A stretch of 64,000 bases of DNA from Chalara sp. BL73 (taxonomy: Eukaryota > Ascomycota > Leotiomycetes > Helotiales), in contig CAKJVC010000154.1 in NCBI GenBank assembly GCA_918026815.1, forward strand, positions 310,001 to 374,000, in the 5' to 3' direction. This document shows, one piece after another, positions 1-12,780 of this stretch. The notes below the pieces were generated by a model, which ran no database searches, had not been told where the DNA came from, and was given only the letters and a program-made list of their open reading frames with translations. A program made the translations under genes and the position numbers. How positions within the stretch are numbered: position 1 is the first letter of the stretch; each line of letters opens with the position of its first letter.

Positions 1-1
1 T

Positions 2-466
2 CGTGGTAACTCATGGCTCACGATTGCCATACCAGAGATGCTGGAACTTTTAAATCTGCCACCTAATGACGCTTTTCGAGTGCACCTTATAAGTACCTTG
101 GAGACTCAATGCACAGCCCTCCTTGGGTACCAGGAGTCAAGCGGCCTGTGGAGGACATTACTTGACCAGCCAATCGAGGAAGGCTCATATGTGGAAAGTT
201 CTGCAACAGCGGGGTTTGCATATGGGATGTTAAAGGGTCTGAGGCTACGGTACATCAAGGGAGAAGAGTATAGAGAGTCGGCGATAAAAGCGGTCAAGGC
301 AGTGCTCGGAAAGATCAGTCCAGAAGGTGAGCTATTGGATGTGAGCTTTGGGACCGCGATGGGGCACACATTACAACACTACAAAGACATTCCTCTGACA
401 AGTATGCCCTATGGGCAAGCTATGGCGATCATGCTACTAGGGGAGTTCTTGAGAGTCTATATATGA
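2..466 (+). CDS. GH105 unsaturated rhamnogalacturonyl hydrolase, 3' part (5' end outside window)
   Basis: The frame is open from base 2, upstream of the first ATG at 38, so the gene starts before the window; about 154 C-terminal residues are visible. The first residues read RGNSW, matching the W-x-RGN-x-W signature of GH105/GH88 enzymes, followed by GLW, a D...E...S-x-TA stretch with a YG motif, and a Gly-Gln-rich end (MPYGQAMAIMLL). GH105 enzymes hydrolyse unsaturated galacturonyl groups from rhamnogalacturonan or related oligosaccharides left by lyases. The fold is an alpha6/alpha6 barrel and this is its last third. Secretion and the start cannot be judged here. The stop is at 464-466. Confidence 0.8.
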   Translation, partial: RGNSWLTIAIPEMLELLNLPPNDAFRVHLISTLETQCTALLGYQESSGLWRTLLDQPIEEGSYVESSATAGFAYGMLKGLRLRYIKGEEYRESAIKAVKAVLGKISPEGELLDVSFGTAMGHTLQHYKDIPLTSMPYGQAMAIMLLGEFLRVYI

Positions 467-1711
467 TGGAAAATAAGTGTCCATACCGAGTCAGACCGGC
501 TGATACTTGTCGATATAGCAAATAAAAAAAGTAAAATGTCTTGCAAACAATTGGGATGCTACCGCCTTTTCTTATTTTGTACCGCGGTTCGCCTGAACGC
601 ACGTCTCTGTGATTGGACCTGCAAACTTGGAACCGACGCGCAACCACGAATCAGCATTGATCAGCTCAGCCGCTTTTCGCACCCAGACCTGTGTTGGGCA
701 GTAAGCATGACAGCTTTTCGTGCATTTCCCCGTTGAAATGACACCCTTACAATCTGACCAGGACGACCCAGTGCCGTGCTATATAGGGCTATCAAGGGAA
801 ATAGCGGGGCGAAGCACCATGCTCGGCACCGGGTCGATGCTCCAAATATGACTAGTGCGGAACCAACAACAAAACGGAGGAAAAGACGAGGATCTGCAAA
901 TCAACAAGACCGCTAAATGTCAGTTCAAGATCGGTGTGTGAAGTTGTTCTCGATGCGCCAGTGACAGCGAGTGCCACATAGCACCGTTAACATGTTCGTG
1001 TCATTCGTCATCAGGCTGAGCGATGAAAAAAAGTGCAATTTCTACTTGACATCCAAGTCCGAAGCCTGCAGCATCATCGTCATGGGATCATTGGTTAAGG
1101 AAGGGATACAGCTGATGAGTTCAAGGGGCTCTGCACACACGCAACTACCTTGAGGGTCCGCCCGTGATGTATACTTGGCGCCAAGTCTTTTTACAACATG
1201 AACTTTGGAACTTTTGTTCCTCCTCTCTATAGTGTGTGCCATACATGAGGCATAACATTGTATGTGCACCGAGAATGATCATGCGGTCACCCTTGATAAG
1301 CTGAATTTAGAGTTTCTATAGTGAGGTACTAGGCTCGTGGGTTCTTATGGAGATGATTGAAACGTCCCAGCTCGTGTGCTGCAACAACTACATAATTGCA
1401 CTTTTGAATCTCCAAGACCCGATGGCTTGTTGGTGGCTTTATGCTCCCTGAGCCGGTCCTGCACTGGGCTTTTGTCCCTGAACCTGGACAGTGGCTGCGG
1501 CGGCCTTACAATCGCATTGGTAGGATACATTTGTACTTTTCACCATGACCAATCGGTTATTTAGGTGGGATTGCCCGCCCAGGTCATACCAAGACAGACT
1601 TCATTATATTTAAAACCTATAGATATCCTAAAGTACGAAGGTATTCCCAAATTCTGATCTCACATTCATCTCATGCTTTTGCAACAAGGCACGACATACG
1701 AAGGTTAAATC
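467..1711. other. Intergenic, no gene recognised
   Basis: Only short unrelated ORFs occur here. None has a plausible start, splice pattern or recognisable motif. A run near 1611-1635 (ttatatttaaaaccta) may be part of the promoter of the Clr5 gene that follows. Confidence 0.5.
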
Positions 1712-4007
1712 ATGGATACGCAAAATCGGCTTCCGATTTCAGCCTCGCGGAAGCGCCACCTATCCCCAGAAGAATGGGAGAAGCTCAGACCAGTCATAGA
1801 GGACTTGTACATTAGAAAGAGTCTCAGGTTCAAAGACGTGGTAACTATCCTTCGTGATGAACACGGAGTTCAGCTAAGGCAAGTTATGTTGACTTCTATC
1901 GAGCATCTGCCTAATTCTCACCTCTAGTAAGCGGCAATTTGATTATAAGATAGAACTGTGGAAATTGAAGAAAAACGCTAGCACCAGCGAGCGACGCAAG
2001 ATATTGGAAAGCCTGGCACCCAACGAACCAGTTCCGGAGCAGATTGGAACCTTCAAATTGAGCGCTGGTAAGAAGAAGCGGTGGGAACGGGAGATGAGAC
2101 GAGACCATAATAAAGCTTCGGATACTGCAAGCCCCCAATTCCAAACCAGGACAGATTGTTCTTTGACAGATGGCGGAAACGATGTTCAGCGTGCGGAAGT
2201 TGAAAATAATTGCTTGAGTATCTGGGAGAGTGCCAATATCATTAACTCTCCGAGGTTGACTACTCTCCGATGCCTATTCGATGATCTCGGAATACAAGAA
2301 GACATCGAACCACTCCCAGGCCCATGGTTAAGTCAAGAGGCAAACAGGGCCCTAAATATGGCGAATGAATATGCTGAAGATAGTCAGCATGAGCAAGCTA
2401 CTTGTCTAGGTGATGCCATGGTTAGAAATCGGACGTTTTTCTCGACTTCTGATCGAAGCGTAGTACAATATTCACGGAAACGACAAGGCATTCAAGTCAA
2501 CTCCTTCACTAGGCCGCGCATTGTTAACTCATGGTTAACCCCTTCACGTGGGCTCAGTCCTTTCCCTACCAAAACCTTACACGGGAATAGCTCGGCAACC
2601 TCAAGCTACGCACAACTAAGCCTGAGGCCAATCAAGGACAGAATATCAGCAGTTAAAGCATTTATTGCTAAGATGGAAAAGCTTGAAATACGCAATTATG
2701 CAGCTCTTGTTTATCAAAAAGAGAATTTAGCAACCCTATACTACAACAATTATCAGTACAATAAAGCTGAAATAATGTGGCTGGATATACTACAATTACA
2801 AAAGGAAACAATTGGGGCAACTCATCCAGAAACCGTAAGAACATACTTGAACTATGCCGATTGTAAAGTTATGCAAGGGGAATTGATAGACGCAACCAAA
2901 GCATTAAATATTTCCTCTCGCGAGATCATTCAAGAATTCGGCCTTGACTCTGACATTGGCATTAATTCGCTTTGTTCGATCGGTTTATTACAAACCAAAA
3001 GTCACGATTTTAAAGAGGCGGAAGCGTCCTATCGACAAGCTCTCCAAATCTCACTGGCCCGTAACGGAATGGAGCATACTACCACTGCCGACATTATGAG
3101 TTGGCTGGTTATCACCATGCGCTATAGCCAACCCATTTCTGGACACCGTCTAGCATGTATCAGAGATCTTACTCGTCAAGTACTATATCTTGATACCAAG
3201 CTTAATAGCGAAGGGGTGGCAGGCGATCTTCACAACCTAGCTTGCATTCTCGGCGATCATGGACAGTACGAGATAGCAATTTCCGCCGAAGAAGAAGCTC
3301 TCAGAGGTTACCGCATTTTATATGGGCCTGACCATTCAGAAGTTTACAAAGCTCTTCGCAATCTGGCACTCTTTCATTCTAATAAAGGGCAATATAAGAG
3401 AAGCATAGAGCTATTACAGCCCTTGCTATTTGATAAATGGCTGCAGAGAGATTTCAATTATATGCTTGATGTTGCAAACGATCTTTGGGTGGATCTTCGT
3501 GACATTCAGAGTTTCATGAAACGTGAGACGATTGTTAGACTTGCTGTATTTCTGTCAATTCATGTATTTGGCATAAACAGCAGTAAAACCTGGGATACAC
3601 TCAACGACTTGGAAGCGGCTTTAGTAGACCTAGACCGCTGGGAAGAGGCAACTGCACGAGCAGAAGAATTATATCTACATTACTATCACCAAGATGGAAA
3701 TGAATTGGAATCTGATGACACACAAGAATGGATGGAGAATCTCAACTACCTATATAATAAACAAAATATTTTTCAGGAGAAGGGGGCCATCGAGCAAATG
3801 TTCGAATGGATTCGAAAAAAGATAAACATAACCAGTACTAGGATGCTGGTGGAATATGGGATAGAAAATCCTGAAGATCTGCTATCAGAGATTGGCAAGC
3901 TTGTTCAAGAGGTTGAACAGTGGGAGGCGGAGGGTGAGGACACTGCTATCGAAGAGGGCCGGACTCAAGGTAGCACTACACGAAGTTATGCCATTCTCAC
4001 TCCTTGA
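1712..4007 (+). CDS. Clr5-domain protein with C-terminal TPR region, 2 exons
   Basis: Exons 1712-1878 and 1928-4007 give 748 residues. Residues about 18-72 form a Clr5 domain: W-E-K-L-R-P-V-I-E-x-L-Y, a KDVV..L segment, then SKRQFDYKIELWKLKKN across the splice. The 49-bp intron starts GCAAGT and ends CTCTAG, so it is a GC-AG intron; the joined frame restores the conserved (S/A)-x-xQ(F/Y)-x-x-x-x-x-x-W motif exactly. A polar linker follows, then TPR-like repeats from about residue 240 (Y..A..M....L...ETIGATHPETV, LGDHGQYEIAISAEEEALRGY). The Clr5 domain is a small helical domain widespread in ascomycetes, often in front of TPR or ankyrin arrays; its function is poorly known. No transmembrane segment or signal peptide is seen. 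A second Clr5 gene lies 3.4 kb downstream on the same strand. Confidence 0.85.
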
Positions 4008-4440
4008 TATCGCCCTCCCTGGCATCCACAGTCTAGATGAAGCAATACAGTCCGGCTAACAACAACAATCCTGTTAATGACAATCCTGTTAATGCTTAAT
4101 CATAACAAACGCGTCATTCTTTCAGCAGGACGAAATATTTGGATCAGTATTCTGCTCTTTCCCCCTATTTACAGGGTTTACGAAACTCGCTATAGTATCA
4201 ATTCAGGTGAGTTACCAGAGAGTCATTCCACCTGTGTAGCCACACTGACTGCCGAATCCAGTTCTCATGACCGGAAACTGCGGAGCTAAATTGCGGAAGG
4301 AGGACTGCTGATCATTTCATCGTTCTTGATTTTGTTTTTAGTTAAACACGTCACCGATATATCAGGAATATTATGCTTATTAATCCCGCATATGTTCTAC
4401 TGCGATATTGACACTTATGTCCCGAATCATATATAAGTCT
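4008..4440. other. Intergenic, nothing seen
   Basis: Gap between the Clr5-TPR gene and the decayed regulator that follows. It contains one duplicated phrase (aatcctgttaatg, at about 4067 and 4083) and no ORF with a recognisable product. Confidence 0.4.
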
Positions 4441-5960
4441 TCATTCTGTCATCCCAAAATTATAAAGCTTCCATATCCATCTCATCTTTCCTTGGATCCA
4501 TTCCCTTTGCCCCTCTCTCAGGATTAATCGTCGCCCAGTAAACGTCCCAGTGGATCCAACAAAGTAATTCCGCCCAGTGCCGGCGTCATGTCGTAATGTT
4601 CGCTCTCCACGGCTTGGCCGGGTATTGAACGGATAGGTCGCCAAGCGCACCGGGAACAAGCCGGCCTCCGAGAGCGAGGGATATAGAAGCGCAGATGTCA
4701 TCTGCAAAGGGCTATATCTTTTGCTGGTAGAGGATGGAAGGTAGAAGACCTGGCTGGGTTGGAATGACCGTAGGAGCTGACTCGTCCTCTATCTTGGACA
4801 TGTTTGCTGGATCGGGAGGAGATATGGATTGAAGATTTCGGTAAAGACGGATCAGGGAGGTGCGATAATCGTTGAAAGTGGATGATATAGCGATCGAGGT
4901 GTAGATATCACAGCATGAGTTGTATAGCCCTGCATCACGCACGCTTGGCGGTATGCCAAAGGTGAAGAGACGCGGATGGGGAGCCAGGGAGAGGAAAGAG
5001 ATGCTTCCCAGATAAGAAATCGGTTTTCGAGCTCAAGTGCTTCGGCGAGGAATACTGTAGGCTCAGATGTCAAAGAGGGGTGGAGCGATGCTTGGAGAGA
5101 TGCGAGATCAGCATTTATGGTATTGAGGCGGAAGGCTGGAGGTTATTCAGCGTCGGGTATAATGGTTGACCATGATGATCTGTCTTTCGTGGGAGGTTGA
5201 GACGTGCGGAATGATTCTTCGATGCGTTGCTGGCGGACGCTGAGGATAAGAGCCTGGGATATCGAGTCTTTGAAGTTGAGCGCAACTGTGCCGTGTAAAT
5301 GAGCTCGAGCTGCGTTGCCTAGTAGCTTTTTTCTCGGTCGGACGATGAGCATCTTCTGCATCTCAGCAAGGACCAAGTCTGGAGTAAACAATGGTGGGAG
5401 CCTCGTGCCTCGTAAACCTGAAGCAATAGAGCGGACATGATGAGTTCATTATCGGCACAATTATCCCGTTTAACCAATTGCTTCTTCATTAATCCTAACT
5501 CTTTCACATAGAAAGACTGGGACAGAGGATTATCTGCCACGCGTTGAAGAAAAGCGCCGCCAGTGCCATCGTTAACAAATTTATCACAAGATCTCCCTCA
5601 GCTGCATGATATATTGGCATCAAGAGCTCCTCAAACCGAGTTCGTTCCTCATATACCAGTTTTTGCCGCCTATATGTGGTGAAGTAGAAACTGATCACAT
5701 AGCCCCCTGTCCTTTGCACGAGAGACGATGGGAGTTCATTTAAATTATACAGAAATTTCTACCTAGTCTTGTTCTGAGGCGACAGAATTGAGTGCTCGAA
5801 GAGGGGGGCGATTCAAGTTCTTGGGAATGTTGCTTCTCAGTTGCGCGTTTACGGCGCTCAACATAGAACTTTTGTCTGGTCCTTCTACACGAGGTCGAAG
5901 GAGTCTCTGTAGCTAGGACATTTCTGCTTCGTTTTGATACAGCATGAGCAACCCGGGGCT
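4441..5960 (-). pseudogene. Decayed fungal Zn2Cys6-type transcription factor
   Basis: On the minus strand a chain of open segments in shifting frames reads like the middle-homology region of a fungal binuclear-cluster regulator. It contains RTGGYVISFYFTTYRRQK near 5715-5660, a hydrophobic MALAALFFNAW near 5560, then after a one-base frame change QSFYVKELGLMKKQL and NELIMSALLLQVYE near 5420. Further frames give the helical C-terminal part down to 4441. An upstream segment at about 5880-5780 carries a basic stretch (RRKRATEKQH) that would follow a Cys6 cluster, but a clean cluster is not present. No set of introns joins the pieces without frameshifts, so I call it a relic. Family assignment rests on the overall pattern and is moderate. 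Confidence 0.5.
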
Positions 5961-7436
5961 TTTCTATCGCACTATTCTACTTGTGAGAGACTACTCTGTA
6001 GATGAAAAAGGGTAATCGAATGCAGGGATGGAGATTGATACTTTTGTTTTCCTCTTCCTGTAGTCTGCGCAAACTCAACAGGACCTTCTAGCAAACACCA
6101 TGATATCCACTCTGAATATTCCCGCATGGCATCAAAGCCTTGGTAATGCGAGTTATGTCTCACTCCATCCATGAACCTGTATGGCGCAACTGTTGCTTTC
6201 CTCGGAAGATATATGGGTCGCTGTGGGAGGTGGAGTTCTAACACCCGATGGATGGAGACTCGCTCTGCAGTACTTGAAATGGCTTAGAACGGCTGATTCT
6301 ATCTATGGATTTCTGGGCCTGGTTAAAAGCCGTGACCTGGCATATGCAGTTTTATGTTGAAATCTGGGGATGAAAGAGATATTCTCATCCACACGGTAGA
6401 TATGGTGACCGCTATTAACGAAGGTGCAAGTTGTACCCTTGTGCCTCGATTGTCCTCGAAATTCACAACTCCGATATTCAATCATCAATCATTAAATAAA
6501 AATACTTCCAGTTGTTTTGCAACCATGGGCTTCTCTTGACAGTGACCACAATGAACGACTTCATCACCATCTAGCAAAAGCTATTAAAGAAGTGACTAAG
6601 ATGGAGACTTCTTGACTTGATGGCTTCAAGCAGACGCCTGTGTACACACACTGTGGCAGTGGCACCCAAAACAATAGCAGTCGAGTTTGGTGAGCTGTTG
6701 GCTGGGGAATGGTTCTAGCTTAATTTAGGATTATGGCCTTGGGGCTAAATAAAGACCTCATCCGCAGACACTGGCTTCTAAACAGCCAGCTTCTCTATGC
6801 CTTGGGACCATCCTTGTCATAGAGTGCCAAGGTCATACCGGTAGGCTAATGATGGTCCATGTACGAAGTAAATAAGACATACAATGTAACTCAGATGAGG
6901 CTGCATCCGACACTGGCGTGTGTGTAACTCTAAGAATGCCGTACGCAACACTTCCAAAGAGGTAGGAACTCTTCGGAGAGGTGCTAGGTAGGAATCAAGG
7001 AGTTCGAGTGGAGAGGGGAATGAAGGTTTCGAGGATATCAGATTGTGCAGGATTCCCTATTTATGGCCTTGATTGTCATTGTTGAACCTCTTTGTTCGTC
7101 TCACAATCTAAAGTCAAATTATCAGACAATGCCTGCCCCTTTTCCAAACAATGCCAAAAAGGTTTGGGTGCTGTGGCTCCTGACCTGCAGTGCACGGACT
7201 CGAGGATTTTGGATTCGACTAATAGGGAGAGCTGCCCGGCCCACAAAAGATTTTGGATCTGGCCAACTGGAGGCTGCTATACCTAAATGTCATCCTCAGC
7301 CACACAGCGTTCGTCGCCTTCAACACATCGTACTTCTTCACATCTTCCCACGTTTTGCTATTTAACCTTCGAGTTCTACGAAAATTTTCCTGTCCGACAT
7401 CTTATATTAATTCAAACCGAACCTCCAGTACCAGCC
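5961..7436. other. Intergenic, no gene recognised
   Basis: Only short ORFs on both strands, without motifs or consistent splice sites. The last 100 bases are the leader of the second Clr5 gene. Confidence 0.45.
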
Positions 7437-10400
7437 ATGGAAAGCTCTGATTGGGAGCTCCATAAAAGCACGATCGAGCGCATTTACTTGAGAGAAGACA
7501 AGTCGCTTAGTGAGCTGATGTCCATCTTAAATTCTACTTGGAATTTTCGCGCAAGGTAGGAACGAAATTCATTATGCTGCCCACTAGTATATTACTTAAC
7601 AAGGACATAGCAAAGCGCAATACGAAAGAAAGTTCAAGGATTGGGGATTTAGAAAGTATAGGATGGGAAAGGAGAGCTGGAGGTATATCAGCAACCAGGT
7701 AGCCAAGAGAAAAAGAGAGAGCGGCAAAGACAGCGAAGTATACATAGACGGTGTTCAGTGCCCACCCGCAAAGCTCCGAAAAGAAACGGCTCGCCACGGG
7801 TTTATCTCGACGATTGAAAAGTTCCGCGCGGGTAACAATCTATGCCGATGCAAACATAAGATCGACTTTCTAATACCATATAGCTCCTTCGCCCAAAACA
7901 CCGGAAGGAATAGTCATTCGCTCACCTGGACCGTCAGCTACGAAACTCGAATGGGAGCAAACCCTTCCCTGGTTCCAGTTCCTGAGATTGGTGCGGTCAC
8001 AGAGCAATCAAGGTAACAGTAGCCAGAAGTCATTTGCATTATTTAAACTCAATATTATAGCAGGGACTATTCCGATTTTTAAGTTCGCTCCTGCAACCAC
8101 ACCTCAACCCTCCTCAATTACATCCATCGGCGCAACTTCATTCGACTCTGCCAGTCTTTGGACAAGCAAAGATGTTGCAAGACGCCTCGGCTCAATTTTG
8201 GAGTGGAATAGCACCCAGGCCCTACAAGATATCCCGAGTGGCTCTCGAACAGCCGCAGCCCTTAGCGTAATCATGCCAGAAGAGTATGAAGGACAACACC
8301 TCATCACCGCCGAGAGACTATGTAGCCCCAAAGACAGTACAGGGCTTCTAGATAAGCTTATTTTGGAGCTATTTTTACTATCTAATAACTTTACATATCG
8401 GGAGCAAAACGACGATGCGAGACTATATGATGAGCGGATCATGGGAATATTACGACGATCTGGGATGAATAGTCTTTTGCAATTAAGGCCCGTGCTCTCT
8501 ATGGAGGCGACCGCTGCGGCTGTAGCAGAGAAGCTCTTCACGAGCGCGCTACGATGCAATGACTTGGAAATAGTCCAGATGATGCTGAAAGCCGGAGTGG
8601 ATCCAGACATACTCATTGACACTCCTGAATCGTCCTATTTACTCACACCTCTGGAATTAGCAGCAAATATCAGTGACGAACAAATATCTGTTAGGATGAC
8701 CTGCCTTCTATTATCATACGGGGGACAGGTCAACAGGGGGAGGCGTCCACTATCAGCTCTCTGTCATGCAACCAAGAGAAAGCATACAGAGGTGATGAAA
8801 ATTCTTATATCTAGCGGAGCACACATCTTACCAATGTCGCTTAAACTCGCTATAGATACGAAGGATATTTTACTCATACGAATGCTTCTAGATGCCGGTG
8901 CCGATGTTAATGCAAAAGCTATCTCCGAAAGAGGCTACGAAAACGGTATGACAGCGCTCTGCATAGCTGTAAAAGCCATAGATACGGAGAATATTACGCT
9001 CGTGGAGATGCTCCTAGGTGCCGGTGCTAATGTTAATGCAAGAATTTCCGCCAGAAACAACGTCGACTACGGCATGACAGCGCTCGGTATAGCTGTAAGA
9101 AATAAGAATCTCCAATTAACACAAACACTGCTTGCCAACGGTGCAAATGTCGATGCACCGCAGCAGCCTGCTTATACATCATTGGGAAAGATGACAACAG
9201 CACTCGGTATAGCGGCTGAAACAGGAAATGCGCCAATAGCTAGGCTCCTGTTGGAGGCGCACGCAAAAGTCAATCTACGCACAGACTTATTCCTCTGTCC
9301 ACTCATGTTAGCTACTGATAAAGGGTACAATGAGGTTATTAAGCTTCTCTTAAATTCTGGCGCTGATATTCACAATGCAGTTGCGGATGGCGAGAACACG
9401 CTACTTGAGCTAGCCGCGATGCACGGGAACACAGAATTATGCATGATCCTGTTAGCTAAAGGAGCTAGAGTTAATAGAGCCATTTACGGAAACGAACGAC
9501 ATATTTCTGCGCTAATATTAGCTACAAGGCGAAATAGTATCGAAGTTGTTTCGTTGCTTTTAAGTTACGAGGTACGCGTGAACGATGTCCATCTCGGAAT
9601 AACAGCGCTTGGAGTAGCTGTAGAGGCGGGAAATTGTGAATTGGTCCAACTTTTATTACAGGCTGGAGCTACCACGATAGGGGACGGAATAACCTGCATT
9701 GGAAATATAGAAACGGTAAACCATCTAGAGCAGGCTGCAATGTTGCCGGACATTATATTGACTAGTGGAGCACACGTTCTCTCTTCTGCTATTTCTGCAG
9801 AGGATGAGGATCTGGTACAATATCTACTTAGCTATGACATTAACCTCAATATGCAACTCTGCATGGGCAATGACCCTGGCCCACTGGAGGCGGCATTCTC
9901 TAAGGGGAATATAAAGCTAGCAAAGGCCCTCATTAGCCGTGGGGCTTATATTACTGGGAGCGTGGTGTGTGCAGCTGTGTGGGAAGCACTGGGAACCGGA
10001 AACGACGCAATCGTCCAGACATTGCTCGAATTCTACAACGACTGGTGGAATCGGGTTGTGAGTCCCACCGCCGTAGACATGGCTGTCCAACAATGTAATC
10101 ATGGGCTCGTTCAATCTCTTATAGAGGCTGGGATTGATCCAACGGGAATCCCAAGAGGTGATAGGTCTTACAAATACGACACTAGGCACCACCGGGCACA
10201 GGCAGGCTGGTGGCATTGCCCCAACTACTCTGCAGACAACCCAAACTCGGTGCTAGAAACAGCAGCTAAGCTGGGCGACCGTCCAATGCTGCGGTTCCTC
10301 CTCAAGGCGACGGGGTGGACGCAGAAGTGCACCGGACGAGCCATTGTAGTTGCGATAGGCTACGAAAATGACCATCTCGTACAAGATTTATTGGACGCCG

Positions 10401-11272
10401 GAGCAGATCCAGACAGCGAAGTCCTTTATAGCTGGGGCACGAGTTCCACCCCCCTTTGTTCTGCGGTATCGATGCAACGGATCTCATTGGTACAAAATCT
10501 TCTCCAGGCTGGCGCCAGTATCAATTATCTCAGGACAGGGAACTGGGCGTGTACGGCTCTACAAGGAGCAGTACAAACCGGAAATCTGGAGCTGATGAAC
10601 ATACTCCTGGAAGCAGGTGCTGATGTTAATGCTCCGCCAGCTTCTGTGGGTGGAGCGACCGCAATGCAGGTCGCAGCGATTCAAGGGTACTTGGAAATTG
10701 CTCGTAAGTTGCTTGAAGCTGGCGCAGACGTCAATGCGGCGAGGGCGGAAATGCATGGACGGACAGCTTTAGAGGGTGCTGCAGAAAACGGTCGCATCGA
10801 CATGTTACACTTGCTCCTTAGTGAAGGGACGTTGATTGACGGGCCCGGTCGAATGCAATATATCAGAGCCGTCAAGTTTGCAGACACAAACGGCCATAGC
10901 GCTGCCGCGACACTCTTGAAATCTTACAGTCACTGGACCGAATCGGATTCTCTTCGGTATGACCAAGAATGGGTTGAAACAAACTCATATCTTGAGGCGT
11001 CTGCGCATAAAACAGGTGAGGCAACAGATGAGGCAACAGATGGGGAAATGGATCGGGAGATAGATTGGGAGGAAATGGATGAGGAAACAGATGGGGAAAT
11101 GGACGAGGAAATGGACGAGGAATGGATGGGGAAACAGATGGGGATATGGATGGGGAGATGGATGGGGAAACAGATGGGGAGATGGATGGGGAAAATGGGT
11201 GAATTACCAACATGCGAAGAAATTGAGGAGATAATGAACGAATTTCTCGGGGTAGGGCAGCCAGTAAGTTAG
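7437..11272 (+). CDS. Clr5-domain protein with long ankyrin-repeat array, 3 (or 4) exons
   Basis: Exons 7437-7555, 7611-7831 and 7884-11272 give 1242 residues. A further in-frame 48-bp intron at 8013-8060 (GTAACA...TTATAG) is possible and would give 1226. The Clr5 domain spans residues 5-60, with SKAQYERKFKDWGFRKY restored across the first intron. It is followed by the companion segment usual in Clr5-ankyrin proteins (RHGFISTIEKF, then the LPWFQFLR motif restored by the second intron). From about residue 300 to 1140 there are many ankyrin repeats of the type TALGIAVRNKNLQLTQTLL and A.GADVNA. The last about 90 residues are low complexity, first acidic (DGE/DEE) and then WMGKQMG-like, coded by one DNA repeat read in two frames. 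Ankyrin arrays bind partners; what this one binds is unknown. Confidence 0.85.
11013..11203 (+). repeat. Coding minisatellite, degenerate gatgGGGAaa-type units of about 12 bp
   Basis: The 3' end of the Clr5-ankyrin gene is a tandem array built on variants of gatggggaaaca and gatggggagatg. Upstream of about 11121 it is read as (M/T)DGE or MDEE; from the unit gaggaatgg on, which has one A fewer than its neighbours, it is read in another frame as MGKQMGRW. Confidence 0.8.
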
Positions 11273-12780
11273 TGGCTAGTCGCTTTAAGTTACGGCAAAT
11301 ATCTCAAATACCACAAAAAAGGGACCATATTTCTTATATACCATACTGTTTTTGAGCTTAAAAATCGGCTTTGTCGATAAGCTTAAATGCTTAAATTTTT
11401 TTTTTTTTTTGAATTAGCCATTTCTAAAGTTGTAGGTTGAGCAATTGCAAATTAAAATTGAAAAAAAAAGTGGCGGTTGCAGGGATTGTGGCCAGGATGA
11501 TGATTTGGCCAGCTAAGTGATCGGGTATGTTAACAATTAGTAAACCCCTGTTTTCATGGGTTTAGGCCCGGTTCTAAAGGGTCTACTAACCAGTTCACAC
11601 TAACCGCACACCCTCTCCTCACTGCAGCCCGCACCACTCATGCCAGCTACCACGCGAGAGTACCTCTTTGTCACTCTCTGTGATTATCCTAGTAAATGGG
11701 GAGTATCCCTAAACGTAAGAGAGCACCAGCACCAGCAACTTCAAGGTAAGCTGCATTATACTCTCCCAATGCAAATGTATATTGTCGAATTATCCAGATG
11801 CACCAAAACTCCGTGAATATGATGCTCTTGGACTTGCTACATGAAAAGAAATATGTCCAAGTCTTCGCTGTTTCGTTCAAGGAACTAATTGGACCATGCT
11901 CAAATTGGTGTTTTACATAACCTTTCACTCATTCACTTCAGTCCAGATCCACTTCCTTAGAGATCTGGGAACTCTTATTTGGAGTTGTCTTCTTTTGAAT
12001 ACAGTACTTCCTAGAAATTACTGGAAATGGGTAGCACATTGTAGGTAAGTACCTACGGAGCATAGTAATCATTCTGCTCAAATTTATGTGTTCGATCTTT
12101 TATACTCCACATACATGAAGCTTATCTTCAACAATGTAGTCAAGACGAGAACGTATTTTCCAGTCTAATATCAATCATGAAAACGTTGTCTTATATCGGA
12201 GTCTGTAAAATCACAATTCAACTGTATTTAGTGACCTTGTATCATCTCACAAGGAAATCCCATGATGTAGAAAAATATGAAATGCTGCTAGAGTTTAGGT
12301 CTTTTATGAAGCACGCCAGCAGTTAGAGCGCCTTGTTAACTCGTTGAATTTCTTGTGGAAATGTCGTTACGAATACTACTTCTGGTTGCATCTGAAAGCC
12401 TCTAAATTCCATTCCAACTTGACGTCATTAACCCCGAAAGGGCGTTGTAGTTTATCAATTGTCGAGCTCTAGCTGCCTCAAAGAAGTTGGTGTTATGATC
12501 AGAAGGCTGCAGACTGCAGGATCTTTCCCCACACCGCGAATATTCTCCTTGATATTATCAAATCTCAAGTATTGGAAGTAATCCCAATCATTCCTTCAGT
12601 TTATAGACGATCCCATCCGTCATATACTCCTAAACTGCCTAACTAGGTGGAATTGATCCAACTTCTGAACCCCAACGATCCAACAGTCTTTACAGTGACG
12701 CCTACATAGCCGCTTGAAGGCAATGGTTTGAAGCTCTAGCAACTCCTAGTACTGGTTAGGCTGACAACGCCCTCTCTTTT
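11273..12780. other. AT-rich intergenic region, no gene recognised
   Basis: Contains a T13 run at about 11398-11410 and an A-rich tract near 11460. No ORF above about 80 codons and nothing recognisable on either strand. Confidence 0.45.

Noticed and set aside
8013..8060. Intron joining exon 2 of the ankyrin gene directly to exon 4
   Set aside because: From the exon-2 frame this joint gives a stop; the intron 7832-7883 is the one that restores the PWFQFLR motif. The 8013-8060 segment is at most an additional optional intron.
10872..11213. Minus-strand 113-codon ORF rich in SISPSVSP
   Set aside because: It is the antisense reading of the coding minisatellite in the ankyrin gene.
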